Source: Acidimicrobiia bacterium (GTDB taxonomy: Bacteria > Actinomycetota > Acidimicrobiia > Spongiisociales > UBA5794). Taken from it: a stretch of DNA of 64,000 bases. Positions 42,690 through 51,615 of this stretch are shown one piece after another. Below the pieces are notes generated by a model. The model had not been told where the DNA came from. It did no database searches and saw only the letters and a list, made by a program, of their open reading frames with translations. The DNA is taken from contig DASWKR010000025.1 of assembly GCA_036396535.1 (NCBI GenBank), forward strand, positions 1-64,000, given 5' to 3'. The translations under genes were made by a program, and so were the position numbers. Within the stretch, counting starts at the first letter, position 1. The number at the start of each line of letters is the position of its first letter.

Positions 42690-43582
42690 CCACCCGGAGC
42701 CCGGCAGCCCGGATTCGCGGCTGGTTCCGGAACCCATGGGACCAGCCGAGGATGTTGTGGATGATCACCATCTTCTACATCCTGTGGTCGATCATCCCGG
42801 TGCTCATCGCCGTGCAGTTCTCGTTCAACGACGGCCGGTCACGCAGTGCTTGGCAGGGGTTCTCGCTGCGCTGGTACTTCTACGAGAACGGCTCCGTGTT
42901 CAAGGACGACTCGCTTCGGCTCGCCCTCATCCAGAGTCTGCGGCTGGCGTCCTTGACGATGCTCGTCGCCACCCCCATCGGAGTCGCCCTCGCCATCGGC
43001 TTGGCTCGCTGGCGGGGGCGAGGAGCCAGACCGGCAGGGTTCCTGATGCTGTTCCCGTTGGTGACGCCGGAGATCGTGATGGGGGTGGCCCTTTTCCTCG
43101 TCTTCTCCAACCTCTACGACTTCGTCCCGTTCGGAACGTGGGCGCAGTTCCTCGGGCACGTGACGTTCTCGATCTCGTTCGTCGTGATCATCGTACGCGG
43201 GAGGTTGTTCGCCATCGGGCGAGACTATGAAGAGGCGGCCATGGACCTCGGCGCCTCGCAATGGGAGGCGATGCGGCGCGTGCTCCTGCCGATGCTGGCG
43301 CCCGCGATATTCGCCTCGTACGCCATGGTGTTCGCCCTCTCGATCGACGACTTCGTGATCAGCCAATTCCTCGTGAGGGACGCCGCCTCGGTGACGATCC
43401 CGGTTCGGCTCTATTCGGGGGCCCGGCTGGCGCCTCCTCCCTCCCTGAACGCCCTGGCGTCGCTCCTGCTGTTCACGACGATGATGGCCGTCGTGGCCGC
43501 TTGGCTGGCGTTGCGGCTCACGAGGCGAGGCGACACCAAGGGAGGGACCGCCCTCGAGGCGCTCTCCCGATTCGACATCTGA
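42686..43582 (+). CDS. ABC importer permease 2, PotC-like
   Basis: The 298-residue permease resembles PotC. It has six predicted TM helices and the EAA loop EEAAMDLGASQWEAMRRVLLP. It starts at GTG 42686 in 4-bp overlap with permease 1, so it belongs to the same operon. The ATPase gene (43590-44702) lies convergently on the opposite strand, which is unusual for this transporter type. Confidence 0.9.
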   Translation: MTTRSPAARIRGWFRNPWDQPRMLWMITIFYILWSIIPVLIAVQFSFNDGRSRSAWQGFSLRWYFYENGSVFKDDSLRLALIQSLRLASLTMLVATPIGVALAIGLARWRGRGARPAGFLMLFPLVTPEIVMGVALFLVFSNLYDFVPFGTWAQFLGHVTFSISFVVIIVRGRLFAIGRDYEEAAMDLGASQWEAMRRVLLPMLAPAIFASYAMVFALSIDDFVISQFLVRDAASVTIPVRLYSGARLAPPPSLNALASLLLFTTMMAVVAAWLALRLTRRGDTKGGTALEALSRFDI

Positions 43583-43589
43583 CGTTCGG

Positions 43590-44702
43590 TCAGAGGATCT
43601 CCACGACCTCGGAGAGGTCGGCGTGCTCGGCTGCCAGCACCCGCAGGGCTTCCTTCGGGAGCCGCACCGTGACGGCGTCGCCCGGGGCGAACCAGACACC
43701 GCTCCCGGCGTTCGGGGTGGACACCTGGATCGTTCCCGCATCGCCCAGGTCGACGAAGACCTGGAGAGCCGGCCCGACGTACACGACGCGCTCGATCGTG
43801 CCCGGCAGGGCGTTCGGGGCGCTCGATCCTCCACGCTCGATGAGCACGCGCTCAGGCCGGATGCACACCTCCACCTCGCCCGAGGCGTCGAGGTCGCCTT
43901 CCCCTGCGACCAGGGAGTGGCCGGCGAGCGTCACGGCGCAGCCCCCCTCGGCCGTGCGGCCGGCCGCCAGCGCAGGCATCAGGTTCGAGGCGCCGAGGAA
44001 GTCGGCGATGTATGCCGTGCTCGGGTGCTCGTAGACGTCTGCGGGCGGGCCGACCTGCTCGATGTGGCCGTGCGACATCACTGCCATGCGGTCGGACATG
44101 GTGAGCGCCTCTTCTTGATCGTGGGTGACGTAGACGAACGTGATCCCCACCCGTTCCTGCAACGCCTTCAGCTCGACCTGGAGCGCCTTGCGCAGCTTGG
44201 CGTCCAGGGCTCCGAGCGGCTCGTCGAGGAGGAGGACGGACGGGTTGAGGACGAGTGACCTCGCCAGCGCGACGCGCTGCTGCTGGCCGCCCGAGAGTTG
44301 GTTCGGCTTGCGCTCCTCGAGACCGGAGAGCTGCACGAGGTCGAGGGCGCGGCCGATCCTCTCCCTCGCCTCGCCCTTCGTGACTCCGAGGTAGCGGAGA
44401 CCAAAACCGACGTTGTCGGCCACCTTCAGATGAGGGAACAGGGCGTAACTCTGGAAGACGGTGTTGACCGGGCGGTCGTGGGGCGGGGTGTGCGACATGT
44501 CGATCCCGTCGATCCGCACCTCACCGGACGTCGGCCGTTCGAAGCCTGCGATGAGCCGGAGTGTGGTCGTCTTGCCGCACCCAGATGGGCCGAGGAGCGA
44601 GAAGAACTCACCGGGCTCGATGACCAGGTCGATGCGGTCGACGGCGATCACGTCGCCGTAGCGCTTCTCCAGCGAGACGAGCTGTACTGCTCCGCCGCTC
44701 AT
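43590..44702 (-). CDS. ABC importer ATP-binding protein, PotA-like
   Basis: The 370-residue ATPase powers import. Walker [15 protein letters not shown]-loop, signature [15 protein letters not shown] and Walker [13 protein letters not shown] are all intact within residues 1-235; a C-terminal TOBE-type domain (about 280-365) follows. It is most like PotA/UgpC. It is almost certainly the partner of the permeases at 41766-43582 but is encoded on the other strand, end to end with permease 2. An IS110 remnant lies upstream of its start. Confidence 0.9.
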   Translation of the reverse strand: MSGGAVQLVSLEKRYGDVIAVDRIDLVIEPGEFFSLLGPSGCGKTTTLRLIAGFERPTSGEVRIDGIDMSHTPPHDRPVNTVFQSYALFPHLKVADNVGFGLRYLGVTKGEARERIGRALDLVQLSGLEERKPNQLSGGQQQRVALARSLVLNPSVLLLDEPLGALDAKLRKALQVELKALQERVGITFVYVTHDQEEALTMSDRMAVMSHGHIEQVGPPADVYEHPSTAYIADFLGASNLMPALAAGRTAEGGCAVTLAGHSLVAGEGDLDASGEVEVCIRPERVLIERGGSSAPNALPGTIERVVYVGPALQVFVDLGDAGTIQVSTPNAGSGVWFAPGDAVTVRLPKEALRVLAAEHADLSEVVEIL

Positions 44703-44717
44703 CCGTTGTCTCCTATG

Positions 44718-44855
44718 TCAAGCGGCCCCGGATTGGGCTGCTCGAGCGGTGTGCGTGTCGTTGATCATGGTGCGGTAGGCGACGTCGGTGAGGCGTCGAT
44801 TCAGGATGCGGAGGGCTTCTCGTTTGCTCTTGCCGTTGGCGATGTGACGATGTTA
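44718..44855 (-). pseudogene. Remnant of an IS110-family transposase (C-terminal end)
   Basis: On the minus strand, frame reading from about 44855 to a TGA at 44718-44720 gives HRHIANGKSKREALRILNRR followed by LTDVAYRTMIND and a short tail. This is the conserved C-terminal block of IS110-type transposases (RxxNGKxxREAxRxLKRxLxxxxYR). The catalytic domains are absent, so it is a dead fragment of about 45 codons. It sits in the gap between the ABC ATPase and the aminotransferase genes, where it may mark the breakpoint that inverted the ATPase gene. Confidence 0.7.
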
Positions 44856-44876
44856 TCGCCGGCCGATCCTGCCTGC

Positions 44877-46253
44877 TCAGCGGCGGAATGCCCGCCCGAA
44901 AGCCTCGAGGGTCTCCAGGTAGAGGTCGATGTCCTCGTCGGTGTGCTGGATCGAAGTGAGCCATTGCTCGCCCTTGGTCCACGGCGGCAGGAAGACGCCG
45001 CGGTTGAGCTGCATGAGCCAGGCGGCATAGGCGAATCGCTCGTCGATCGTGAGGAACTGCCGGTAGTTGGTGACACGTTCCGTCGAGTACGTGATGCAAC
45101 CCTTGGCACCGATCGTGACGACGTACGCCGGTAGCTCGAACTCGTCGACGATCCTCTGGGCACCATTCCGCATGCGGTCCTCGATCTCGAAGAGCCGGGC
45201 GTACGTCTCGGGGACCATGATCTCGGTGAGCACCGCCTTGGCGGCGGCCATGCAGAGCGGGTTGCCGTTGAAGGTACCGACCTGCTCGTAGAGGCCGCTG
45301 CTGATGGCCCCCATCACCTCGGCCGTCCCGCCGATGGCCGCGATCGGCAGGCCGCCGCCGAGCGCCTTGGCGAGGCACACGATGTCGGGAGTCACGCCGA
45401 AGCGGCGGGTGGCGCCCCCCGGACCGAGCGTGAGGCCCGTCTTCACCTCGTCGTATGCGAGAAGGGAGCCGTAGCGCTCCGTGACCGTCCGCAGACCTTC
45501 GAGGAAGCCCGGCTCCGGGAGGACGATGCCGCAATTCATCAGCACGGGTTCGATGATCACCCCGGCGATCTCCTCGCGGCGCGCCGCGAAGATCGCCTCG
45601 ACGGCCTCGAGGTCGTTGAAGGGGGCCACCAGCGTGAGCTCGACGATCGCCTCAGGGATGCCCGCCGATGCTGCGGCGCTGCGGGGTCGGCGCGACGGCC
45701 CGAGCTCGTCCTCGTCCTCGTTCCACGACGACACCTGAACCGAGTCGTGGTGGCCGTGGTAGGCGCCTTCGAACTTCAGGATGACGTCCCGCCCGGTGAC
45801 GGCCCGCATCAGGTGCACGGCGTCCATGGTCGCCTCCGTGCCGCTGTTCCCGAACCGCCACTGCGGGAGCCCGTAGCGGTCGGCCAGCCTCTCGGCGACG
45901 ACCACGGCGTCCGGAGCCGGCTGGGCGAAATGCGTACCCTGCTCGACGCGCTCCTGAACGGCCGAGACGATCGCAGGGTGGGCGTGACCGACGAGCATCA
46001 CGCCGTAGCCGCCGTGGAGGTCGACGAACTCGTTGCCGTCGACGTCCCAGACGTGCGAGCCCTTCCCTCGCTCGATCCAGATCGGGTGAGGGCGTGAGAT
46101 CTGCCAGCTCGACGTCACCCCGCCGGCGAGGTGGGCCTTGGCGGTCTCTGCCAGGCGCCCAGACGTCGTCATGCGATCCCGGAACCGGTCTCGCTCGTCG
46201 GCGATGATCCGCTCTGCTGCCGCGATGTCTCGGGCGGCGGTCGTGGTCTGCAT
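44877..46253 (-). CDS. Class III PLP aminotransferase (glutamate-1-semialdehyde mutase-like)
   Basis: The 458-residue enzyme is a PLP-dependent class III aminotransferase. It contains GNSGTEATMDAVHLMRAVTG (substrate/PLP phosphate), GAYHGHHDSV, LLAYDEVKTG (PLP-ring Asp) and the PLP lysine in VCLAKALGGG (about Lys299). It resembles glutamate-1-semialdehyde aminomutase but is longer and lies with catabolic genes, so I expect transamination of an amino alcohol or aldehyde-derived amine. Its start is 11 bp from operator site 3, shared with the divergent Rieske gene. Confidence 0.86.
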   Translation of the reverse strand: MQTTTAARDIAAAERIIADERDRFRDRMTTSGRLAETAKAHLAGGVTSSWQISRPHPIWIERGKGSHVWDVDGNEFVDLHGGYGVMLVGHAHPAIVSAVQERVEQGTHFAQPAPDAVVVAERLADRYGLPQWRFGNSGTEATMDAVHLMRAVTGRDVILKFEGAYHGHHDSVQVSSWNEDEDELGPSRRPRSAAASAGIPEAIVELTLVAPFNDLEAVEAIFAARREEIAGVIIEPVLMNCGIVLPEPGFLEGLRTVTERYGSLLAYDEVKTGLTLGPGGATRRFGVTPDIVCLAKALGGGLPIAAIGGTAEVMGAISSGLYEQVGTFNGNPLCMAAAKAVLTEIMVPETYARLFEIEDRMRNGAQRIVDEFELPAYVVTIGAKGCITYSTERVTNYRQFLTIDERFAYAAWLMQLNRGVFLPPWTKGEQWLTSIQHTDEDIDLYLETLEAFGRAFRR

Positions 46254-46264
46254 CAGCCCTCCAT

Positions 46265-46278
46265 TGAACCGCTGTTCA
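46265..46278. promoter_or_regulatory. TetR operator candidate, site 3 (aminotransferase/Rieske intergenic)
   Basis: TGAAC-CGCT-GTTCA is a perfect 5-bp-arm inverted repeat in the 41-bp gap between divergent genes. Immediately downstream is TATACT (46282-46287), a good -10 for the Rieske gene, and read backwards TATAAA (46280-46285) could be the -10 for the aminotransferase. The operator would then cover the spacer of one promoter and the start of the other. A second small dyad TCAGT-TTAT-ACTGA (46276-46289) overlaps the -10. Confidence 0.78.
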
Positions 46279-46294
46279 GTTTATACTGAGATCC

Positions 46295-47479
46295 ATGAGC
46301 GCGCCCGTCGCCCCACTCGCTGCCGGCGATCTCGAGCGCGTCATCGCCGATTTCGGCACGAGCAGGACGCTCCCGGCCGGTGCGTACGCCGACCAGGCCG
46401 TCTTCGATTGGGAGGTCGAGCACCTCTTCGGCAGCTGGTTGTGCGTGGGGCGCGTCGACGACCTGCTCGAGCCCGGCCAGATCGTGGCCCTGCCGACGCT
46501 GTCGGGGTCGCTGCTCGTCTCACGGGACGCCGGCGGTGAGGTGCGCGGCTTTCGCAACGTGTGCCGGCATCGGGGGCACGAGCTCCTCCCCGAGGGAGCG
46601 GCCATCGACGCCAGGCAGATTCGCTGCCCGTATCACTCGTGGGCATATCGCCTCGACGGCACGTTGCGCACCGCCCCGACGTTCACCCAGGCGCCGGACT
46701 TCGACGCCACGGACTGGCCGCTCGTCGAGGTGCGTTCCGGGGTGTGGCGCGGCTGGCTCTTCGTCGACTACTCGGAGCACGGCCCGGCGCTCGCCGACCA
46801 CGTCGGAAATCTCGATGATGTGGTGGCGCCCTACGAGCCGGAGCGGCTGACGCGGGCGGCGTCGCACGACTATGTGGCCGAGGCGAACTGGAAGCTCATC
46901 GTCGAGAACTACCAAGAGTGCTACCACTGCTCGACGATCCACCCGGCGCTCTGCAAGGTGTCGCCGCCCGATAGCGGCCACGACCTGCGAACGACTGGGC
47001 TGTGGTCGGGGGGCACGCTCGACCTCATGGACGGCGTCGAGACGATGTCGTTCGACGGCACGTCCGGGGGCGTGCGGCTCGGCGGCGTCGACGACGAGCT
47101 GGCACGTGAGGTCTTGTACATCGCCTTGTGGCCGAACATCCTCATCAGCGCCCACGCCGACTACGTCATGACCCACGTGCTCACGCCGCTCGCCCCCGAC
47201 CGGACCCACATCCGATGCGATTGGCTGTTCGATCCCGAGGCAGTGTCGTCGGACGGGTTCTCGCCGGCGTACGCGGTCGACTTCTGGGACGTCACGAATC
47301 GGGAGGACTGGGCGGCGTGCGAGGGTGTGCAGCGCGGCATTCGCAGCGGCGGTTACCGGCCGGGCCCCCTGAGCGTGTGGGAGACGACGCTCTACCAGTT
47401 CCAGCGCATGGTCGCCGAGGCGTACCTGGGCAGGGGAGTGAGCCCGCCGGTGGTGCCCCCGCAGCGGGTCAAGGCCTGA
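46295..47479 (+). CDS. Rieske non-heme iron oxygenase, glycine betaine/stachydrine demethylase type
   Basis: The 394-residue oxygenase alpha subunit contains the Rieske [2Fe-2S] ligands Cys90, His92, Cys111 and His114 (CRHRGHELLPEG and CPYHSW) and the mononuclear iron site ENYQECYHCSTIHPALC (His211, His216). The sequence VSPPDSGHD after it is typical of the GbcA (glycine betaine) and Stc2 (stachydrine) N-demethylase group, which remove one methyl as formaldehyde. A ferredoxin-reductase partner is not encoded nearby. It is preceded by operator site 3. Confidence 0.87.
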   Translation: MSAPVAPLAAGDLERVIADFGTSRTLPAGAYADQAVFDWEVEHLFGSWLCVGRVDDLLEPGQIVALPTLSGSLLVSRDAGGEVRGFRNVCRHRGHELLPEGAAIDARQIRCPYHSWAYRLDGTLRTAPTFTQAPDFDATDWPLVEVRSGVWRGWLFVDYSEHGPALADHVGNLDDVVAPYEPERLTRAASHDYVAEANWKLIVENYQECYHCSTIHPALCKVSPPDSGHDLRTTGLWSGGTLDLMDGVETMSFDGTSGGVRLGGVDDELAREVLYIALWPNILISAHADYVMTHVLTPLAPDRTHIRCDWLFDPEAVSSDGFSPAYAVDFWDVTNREDWAACEGVQRGIRSGGYRPGPLSVWETTLYQFQRMVAEAYLGRGVSPPVVPPQRVKA

Positions 47480-47491
47480 CCGGCCGGCGGC

Positions 47492-48667
47492 TCACCCGAT
47501 CAGAGCGTCGACGCCCCGCTTGCGGAGCTGGTCGGCGATGATCACGCGTTGGACCTCCGAGGTGCCTTCCCAGATTCGGTCGACCCGCAGCTCCCTGAAG
47601 AAGCGCTCGGCGACGTTCTCCCGCATGTAGCCCCGACCTCCGAAGATCTGGACGGCCCTGTCTGCCACCCGGTTCGCCATCTCGGAGGCGTACAGCTTCG
47701 CCATCGAGCACATGGCGTGGACCAGCTTCACCTCGGCGCCGCCGTCGATGGCCCGGGCCGTCTCGTATGTCATCAGCCGGGCCGCCAGCAGCTCCGTGAG
47801 ACTGTCGGCCAGCATGAACTGGACGCCTTGGTAGTCGGCGATCGGCGACCCGAAGGCCTTGCGATCCTCGGCGAAGGCCATGGCCTCCGTGATGAGCCGC
47901 TCGGCCGCCCCGCAACAGCGGGCGGCGATCATGACCCGCTCGTAACGGAACCACTCGTGGGTGAACGCCATACCGTCGCCCTCTTCGCCCACGAGGTGAG
48001 CGGCCGGGACCCGCACGTCCTCGAAGGCCATCTCCCAATGGTGGTGGGCATAGGTGTGGGTGTAGGCCGGCACCCGCACGCAGCGCACGCCTCGGGTGTC
48101 CATGTCGACGATGAACATGGCGTGGCGCCCGGCGTTGGGACCGTCGCCGAGCTTCGCTTGGAAGAACACGTAGTCGGCGAAGTTGGCGGATGTGACATGC
48201 CACTTGACGCCGTTGAGCACGTACTCGTCGCCATCATGGACCGCGGTCGCCTCGATGGCGTCGACGTCCGAGCCCGCTCCCTCCTCGGTGATGGCGTAGC
48301 ACTCGTGCTTCTCACCCGTGATGGTGGGCAGCACGTAGCTCGCCATCTGGTAGTCGGTGGCGATCCTCGGAAGCCAGCCTGCCGGGGTCGACACCACCCA
48401 CCCGAGACCGTTCGTGACACGGCCGGTCTGCTCCTGGATGAGCGCTTGCTGCAGGACGGTGTAGCCGCCCCCGCCGAGGTCGACCGGCATGTTGATCGCC
48501 CTGAATCCGAGACGGGCGGCCTCCGAACGGTGCCGCTCGCCGACCTCGGGCGGCACCTCGCCATCGTGGAGCTCGGCGTGCACCTCCCAGGGGATCAACT
48601 CGTCGTCGACGAAGGAGCGGGCCCGCGCCTGGACCTCGCGATCCGCCGGGGACAGGTCGAGTGCCAT
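47492..48667 (-). CDS. Acyl-CoA dehydrogenase
   Basis: The 391-residue flavoprotein has the acyl-CoA dehydrogenase fold with CYAITEEGAGSDVDAIEATA (FAD-binding region), VLNGVKWHVTSANFAD and the C-terminal QIFGGRGYMRENVAERFFRE then IWEGTSEVQRVII, where the Glu is near the catalytic base. In a betaine or carnitine context it could act on a betainyl-type CoA ester formed by the ligase. It follows the aldehyde dehydrogenase gene by 10 bp in the same direction, so they share an operon. No TGAAC operator was found upstream of that operon. Confidence 0.88.
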   Translation of the reverse strand: MALDLSPADREVQARARSFVDDELIPWEVHAELHDGEVPPEVGERHRSEAARLGFRAINMPVDLGGGGYTVLQQALIQEQTGRVTNGLGWVVSTPAGWLPRIATDYQMASYVLPTITGEKHECYAITEEGAGSDVDAIEATAVHDGDEYVLNGVKWHVTSANFADYVFFQAKLGDGPNAGRHAMFIVDMDTRGVRCVRVPAYTHTYAHHHWEMAFEDVRVPAAHLVGEEGDGMAFTHEWFRYERVMIAARCCGAAERLITEAMAFAEDRKAFGSPIADYQGVQFMLADSLTELLAARLMTYETARAIDGGAEVKLVHAMCSMAKLYASEMANRVADRAVQIFGGRGYMRENVAERFFRELRVDRIWEGTSEVQRVIIADQLRKRGVDALIG

Positions 48668-48677
48668 GAGTGCTCTC

Positions 48678-50120
48678 CTAGAGCTTGATGTAGATCTGCT
48701 TCTCTTCGAGGTACGCCTCGATGCCCCAGGGCCCGAGCTCCCGGCCGACCCCCGACTGCTTGTAGCCGCCCCACATCGACTCCGTCGGCGCCGGCTGTGA
48801 GTCGTTCACCCAGACGACGCCCGCGGCAAGGGCCCTACCGATGCGCAGGGCGCGCTTGATGTCGGAGGTCCACACGGCCGCCGCCAGGCCATAGCGGGTG
48901 TCGTTGGCGATCCGGACGGCCTCGTCCTCGTCTCGGAACGGGATCACCGCCATCACCGGGCCGAAGATCTCGTCACGGGCGACCTCCATGTCGTTGTCGA
49001 CGTCGGCGAAGATCGTCGGAGGGACGAAGAAACCTCCCGCCAGGCCGTCGTCGACGGGCAGGGAGCCCTCGTACGCCAGCCGGGCGCCCGACTCCTTGCC
49101 GGACCCGATGTACGAGACGACCTTGTCGCGATGCTCGGCGGTGATCAGCGGGCCCATGGTCGAGTCGGGGTCCATGCCGCTCCCGAGCTTGATGGAGTGC
49201 GCCTCCCTGGTGAAGGCGGCCAGGGCCTCCTCGTAGAGGGTGGCGTCGACGAGGACCCGGCTTCCCGCCGAGCAGACCTCGCCCTGGTTCCCGAAGATCC
49301 CGGCACATGTTCCCGAGATCGCCGCGTCGAAGTCGGCGTCGGCGAACACGATGTTCGGCGACTTGCCGCCGAGCTCGAGGGTCACCCGCTTCAGCGTGTC
49401 GGCGGCGTTCTTCGTGATGAGCTTGCCGACCTCGACGGAGCCCGTGAACGAGATCTTGTCGACCATGGGATGGCGCACGAGGGCGTCACCCGCCGTCTCT
49501 CCGAAGCCGGTCAGCACGTTGAGGACCCCCGGAGGCAGTCCCGCCTCGGCGAGGATCGTCGCCAGCTCGAGGGCGGTCAGCGGCGTCTGCTCCGCCGGCT
49601 TGAGGATGACGCTGCATCCTGCCGCCAGCGCCGGGGCGACCTTCTGGGACGCCATGAGGATGGGGTAGTTCCACGGCGTGATGAGCCCGGCGACGCCGAC
49701 CGGTTCCTTCACGACCAGGCTGACCGCCTCGGGTCCGATCGGTGGAATCGAGCCCATGACCTTGGTTGCCCACCCGGCGTAGTACTCGAACATGTAGGCC
49801 GCTTCTGCCACGTCCTCTCGTGCGTCGCCGATCGGTTTGCCGCAGTCCGCCACCTCGATCGTTGCCAACTCCTCCTGGCGCTCTCGGATGAGCTCGGCCG
49901 CCCGCAGCAGGATGGAGGCGCGCCGGCGCGGCGCCGACTCGGGACCCCAAGGGCCGTCGTCGAAGGAGCGTCTGGCTGCCGCTACGGCCCGATCGACATC
50001 TGGCGACGTCGCCGCCGCCACGGTCGTGATCACGTTGCCGGTGGCCGGGTCGAGCGTCTCGAACGTCTCGCCTTCGGCCGGGTCCACCCAGCCCCCGTCG
50101 ATGAACAGCTTCCTCGTCAC
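48678..50120 (-). CDS. Aldehyde dehydrogenase, betaine aldehyde dehydrogenase-like
   Basis: The 480-residue NAD(P)-dependent enzyme oxidises an aldehyde to its acid. Catalytic residues are seen in LELGGKSPNIVF (general-base Glu) and FGNQGEVCSAGSR (nucleophilic Cys), with cofactor region ITPWNYPILMASQKVAPALA. It resembles betaine/gamma-trimethylaminobutyraldehyde dehydrogenases, consistent with neighbouring betaine-type genes. Substrate is inferred from similarity and context. It is the first gene of an operon with the acyl-CoA dehydrogenase. Confidence 0.88.
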   Translation of the reverse strand: MTRKLFIDGGWVDPAEGETFETLDPATGNVITTVAAATSPDVDRAVAAARRSFDDGPWGPESAPRRRASILLRAAELIRERQEELATIEVADCGKPIGDAREDVAEAAYMFEYYAGWATKVMGSIPPIGPEAVSLVVKEPVGVAGLITPWNYPILMASQKVAPALAAGCSVILKPAEQTPLTALELATILAEAGLPPGVLNVLTGFGETAGDALVRHPMVDKISFTGSVEVGKLITKNAADTLKRVTLELGGKSPNIVFADADFDAAISGTCAGIFGNQGEVCSAGSRVLVDATLYEEALAAFTREAHSIKLGSGMDPDSTMGPLITAEHRDKVVSYIGSGKESGARLAYEGSLPVDDGLAGGFFVPPTIFADVDNDMEVARDEIFGPVMAVIPFRDEDEAVRIANDTRYGLAAAVWTSDIKRALRIGRALAAGVVWVNDSQPAPTESMWGGYKQSGVGRELGPWGIEAYLEEKQIYIKL

Positions 50121-50237
50121 GTTGACCTCTCTCCGACCGGCCTGGTGCGCATGCCGTCCAAGTGGGAGGTGCCGGCCGCCATGGCACCGGACGGCGAGCG
50201 TAGTACCGATCGTCGCGTCCGATCCGGCGCTGCAGGA

Positions 50238-50268
50238 GGCGATGCGTCGCCAGAGGCGATGCGTCGCC
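50238..50268. repeat. Direct repeat of a small palindromic unit upstream of the ALDH operon
   Basis: The 14-mer GGCGATGCGTCGCC occurs at 50238-50251 and 50255-50268, 17 bp apart; each contains an inverted repeat (GGCGA-TGCG-TCGCC). A third degenerate half follows (GGCGACGGATC). They lie in the 160-bp gap between the SMR-like gene end (50281) and the aldehyde dehydrogenase start (50120), and could be terminator hairpins for the former or binding sites for the latter. Confidence 0.6.
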
Positions 50269-50280
50269 GGAGGCGACGGA

Positions 50281-50622
50281 TCAGGTCGGGGACGGGCCGG
50301 CGGTCATGACGTACATCTGCAGGGCGAGCATGGCGACCAGCGCAGTGAGCTGCCCGGCCCCGAGCGAGGTCCCGTACCGGGCCCGGTCGACGAGGACCAC
50401 CCCGATCTGGAGGAGCACGATCCAGCCGAAGGTCACGACGGTGAGCTGCATGAGCGTCAGCGTCCTGGCGTACACGGCGAAGAGGGCGAGATGGACGATG
50501 GCGCCGGCCCAGAACCAGACGGCCGGTCTCCCGGTCGACCATTCCTTGGCGAGCACGCTGGCGACGAGGTCGAGCCCGGCGAGGCAAAGCAGCAGGGCAA
50601 CCGAGACCACGAGGCTGGACAT
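50281..50622 (-). CDS. Small four-TM membrane protein, SMR-like topology
   Basis: From the ATG at 50622 (GGAAGGAG directly upstream) the protein has 113 residues and four hydrophobic helices (about 3-20, 32-50, 56-75 and 86-105). Size and helix layout resemble small multidrug resistance transporters, but the conserved membrane Glu of EmrE helix 1 is absent, so I do not call it an SMR pump. It could form a dimeric carrier for a quaternary amine. It lies between the ALDH operon and the divergent hypothetical gene. Confidence 0.65.
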   Translation of the reverse strand: MSSLVVSVALLLCLAGLDLVASVLAKEWSTGRPAVWFWAGAIVHLALFAVYARTLTLMQLTVVTFGWIVLLQIGVVLVDRARYGTSLGAGQLTALVAMLALQMYVMTAGPSPT

Positions 50623-50704
50623 GCCGCTCCTTCCGCTCACGAGAGAACGTGAGTTGGTAGACGGGAGGCAGATACACCCGGCCTGCCGCTGGCAGAATGT
50701 CGCG

Positions 50705-51463
50705 GTGGATCGTCAGGTGCCCACCAAACGAGAGCGCGAACAGGTGGCGACCGATGAGCTGGCCGAGCGCCTCGACGCGCTCACCCTTCCGCTCGCCAAC
50801 CGGGTGCTCGGCCGGGCGATCGAGTTCGACAGCGAAGCACGCGCCGCCGCCGAAGCAGCGGCCGACACCATGGATTACGACACGCTGCGAGACGTCGCTG
50901 CCGAGGTGGGGATCACCGAGGACTCTCTCAAGAAGGCGATCCTCGAGGAGCTCGACACCGACAAGGACCACAATGCGACGGCCGTCGAGTGGGCCACGAT
51001 GCCCGGCGTCATCCGGGGCGGCGTGATCGCGTCGGGCAGCCTCGACGAGGTGGTCGAGCGCATCAGGAGCCAGCTCCGGTCGGAGAGAGCGCCGCACCCC
51101 GCCGGCCGGCGAGTGGCGTGGGTGGGTGGTGGCTCGGGAGGGCCGATCGAGGTGTGGTCGGTCACCCAGAACCGACCTGATCGCCACCTGGTGGGCGTCG
51201 ACGTCGACACCCGGCCGGCGCGCTTGAAAGCGTGGAGATGGATCGTCGGCGCATTCTTGATCGCGTCGTTGTTCGGCTCCGCCTTCGGCGGTCTCGTGTT
51301 CCTCGGCCTGTTCGTGGCCGGTATCGTCACCGTCGTCTCATGGGTGAAGCGGGTGGCCCGCGGCATCCGCCGGACGGTCAACGGCGCGCTGGGAGCCGCC
51401 GTCGACGAGGGCGGCTCCCTGCCGAGCTCGTGGCTCGACGTGTGGGAGCGGACGCCGGACTGA
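50705..51463 (+). CDS. Hypothetical membrane protein with helical N-terminus
   Basis: The protein has about 252 residues: a soluble N-terminal part (1-175) beginning with charged helices (TKREREQVATDELAERLDAL) and including YDTLRDVAAEVGITEDSLKK, which looks like a small helical DNA- or protein-binding segment, then TM helices around 178-215 and a basic C-terminus. I do not recognise a family. The start is uncertain: GTG 50705 or GTG 50717; neither has a good Shine-Dalgarno. It precedes the duplicated leader of the dioxygenase gene. Confidence 0.65.
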   Translation: MDRQVPTKREREQVATDELAERLDALTLPLANRVLGRAIEFDSEARAAAEAAADTMDYDTLRDVAAEVGITEDSLKKAILEELDTDKDHNATAVEWATMPGVIRGGVIASGSLDEVVERIRSQLRSERAPHPAGRRVAWVGGGSGGPIEVWSVTQNRPDRHLVGVDVDTRPARLKAWRWIVGAFLIASLFGSAFGGLVFLGLFVAGIVTVVSWVKRVARGIRRTVNGALGAAVDEGGSLPSSWLDVWERTPD

Positions 51464-51530
51464 GCTCACGGCGCGACCGCGCCCACCTCGAGGGCCGCAT
51501 CCCCGCCAGGTGGAGCCGACCGGATACCCT

Positions 51531-51544
51531 TGAACGACCATTCA
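51531..51544. promoter_or_regulatory. TetR operator candidate, site 4
   Basis: TGAAC-GACC-ATTCA lies in the first copy of the duplicated leader, 21 bp before the ATG of the eight-codon frame. It is identical to site 5, 85 bp downstream, and shares arms and spacing with sites 1 to 3. The pair could bind two TetR dimers. Confidence 0.72.
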
Positions 51545-51564
51545 GGCCGTCTACCGGAGGGCAC

Positions 51565-51591
51565 ATGGGCGGCTCCCTTCCGAGTTGGTGA
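51565..51591 (+). CDS. Eight-codon leader frame (MGGSLPSW)
   Basis: In the first leader copy, the ribosome site and ATG that precede the dioxygenase gene are duplicated, giving a frame of eight codons (MGGSLPSW) that ends in TGA at 51589-51591. It may be a leader peptide or just the relic of a duplicated gene start. It contains no run of one amino acid, so classical attenuation is not indicated. Confidence 0.4.
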   Translation: MGGSLPSW

Positions 51592-51615
51592 GCCGACCGG
51601 CCGACCGGATAGCCT

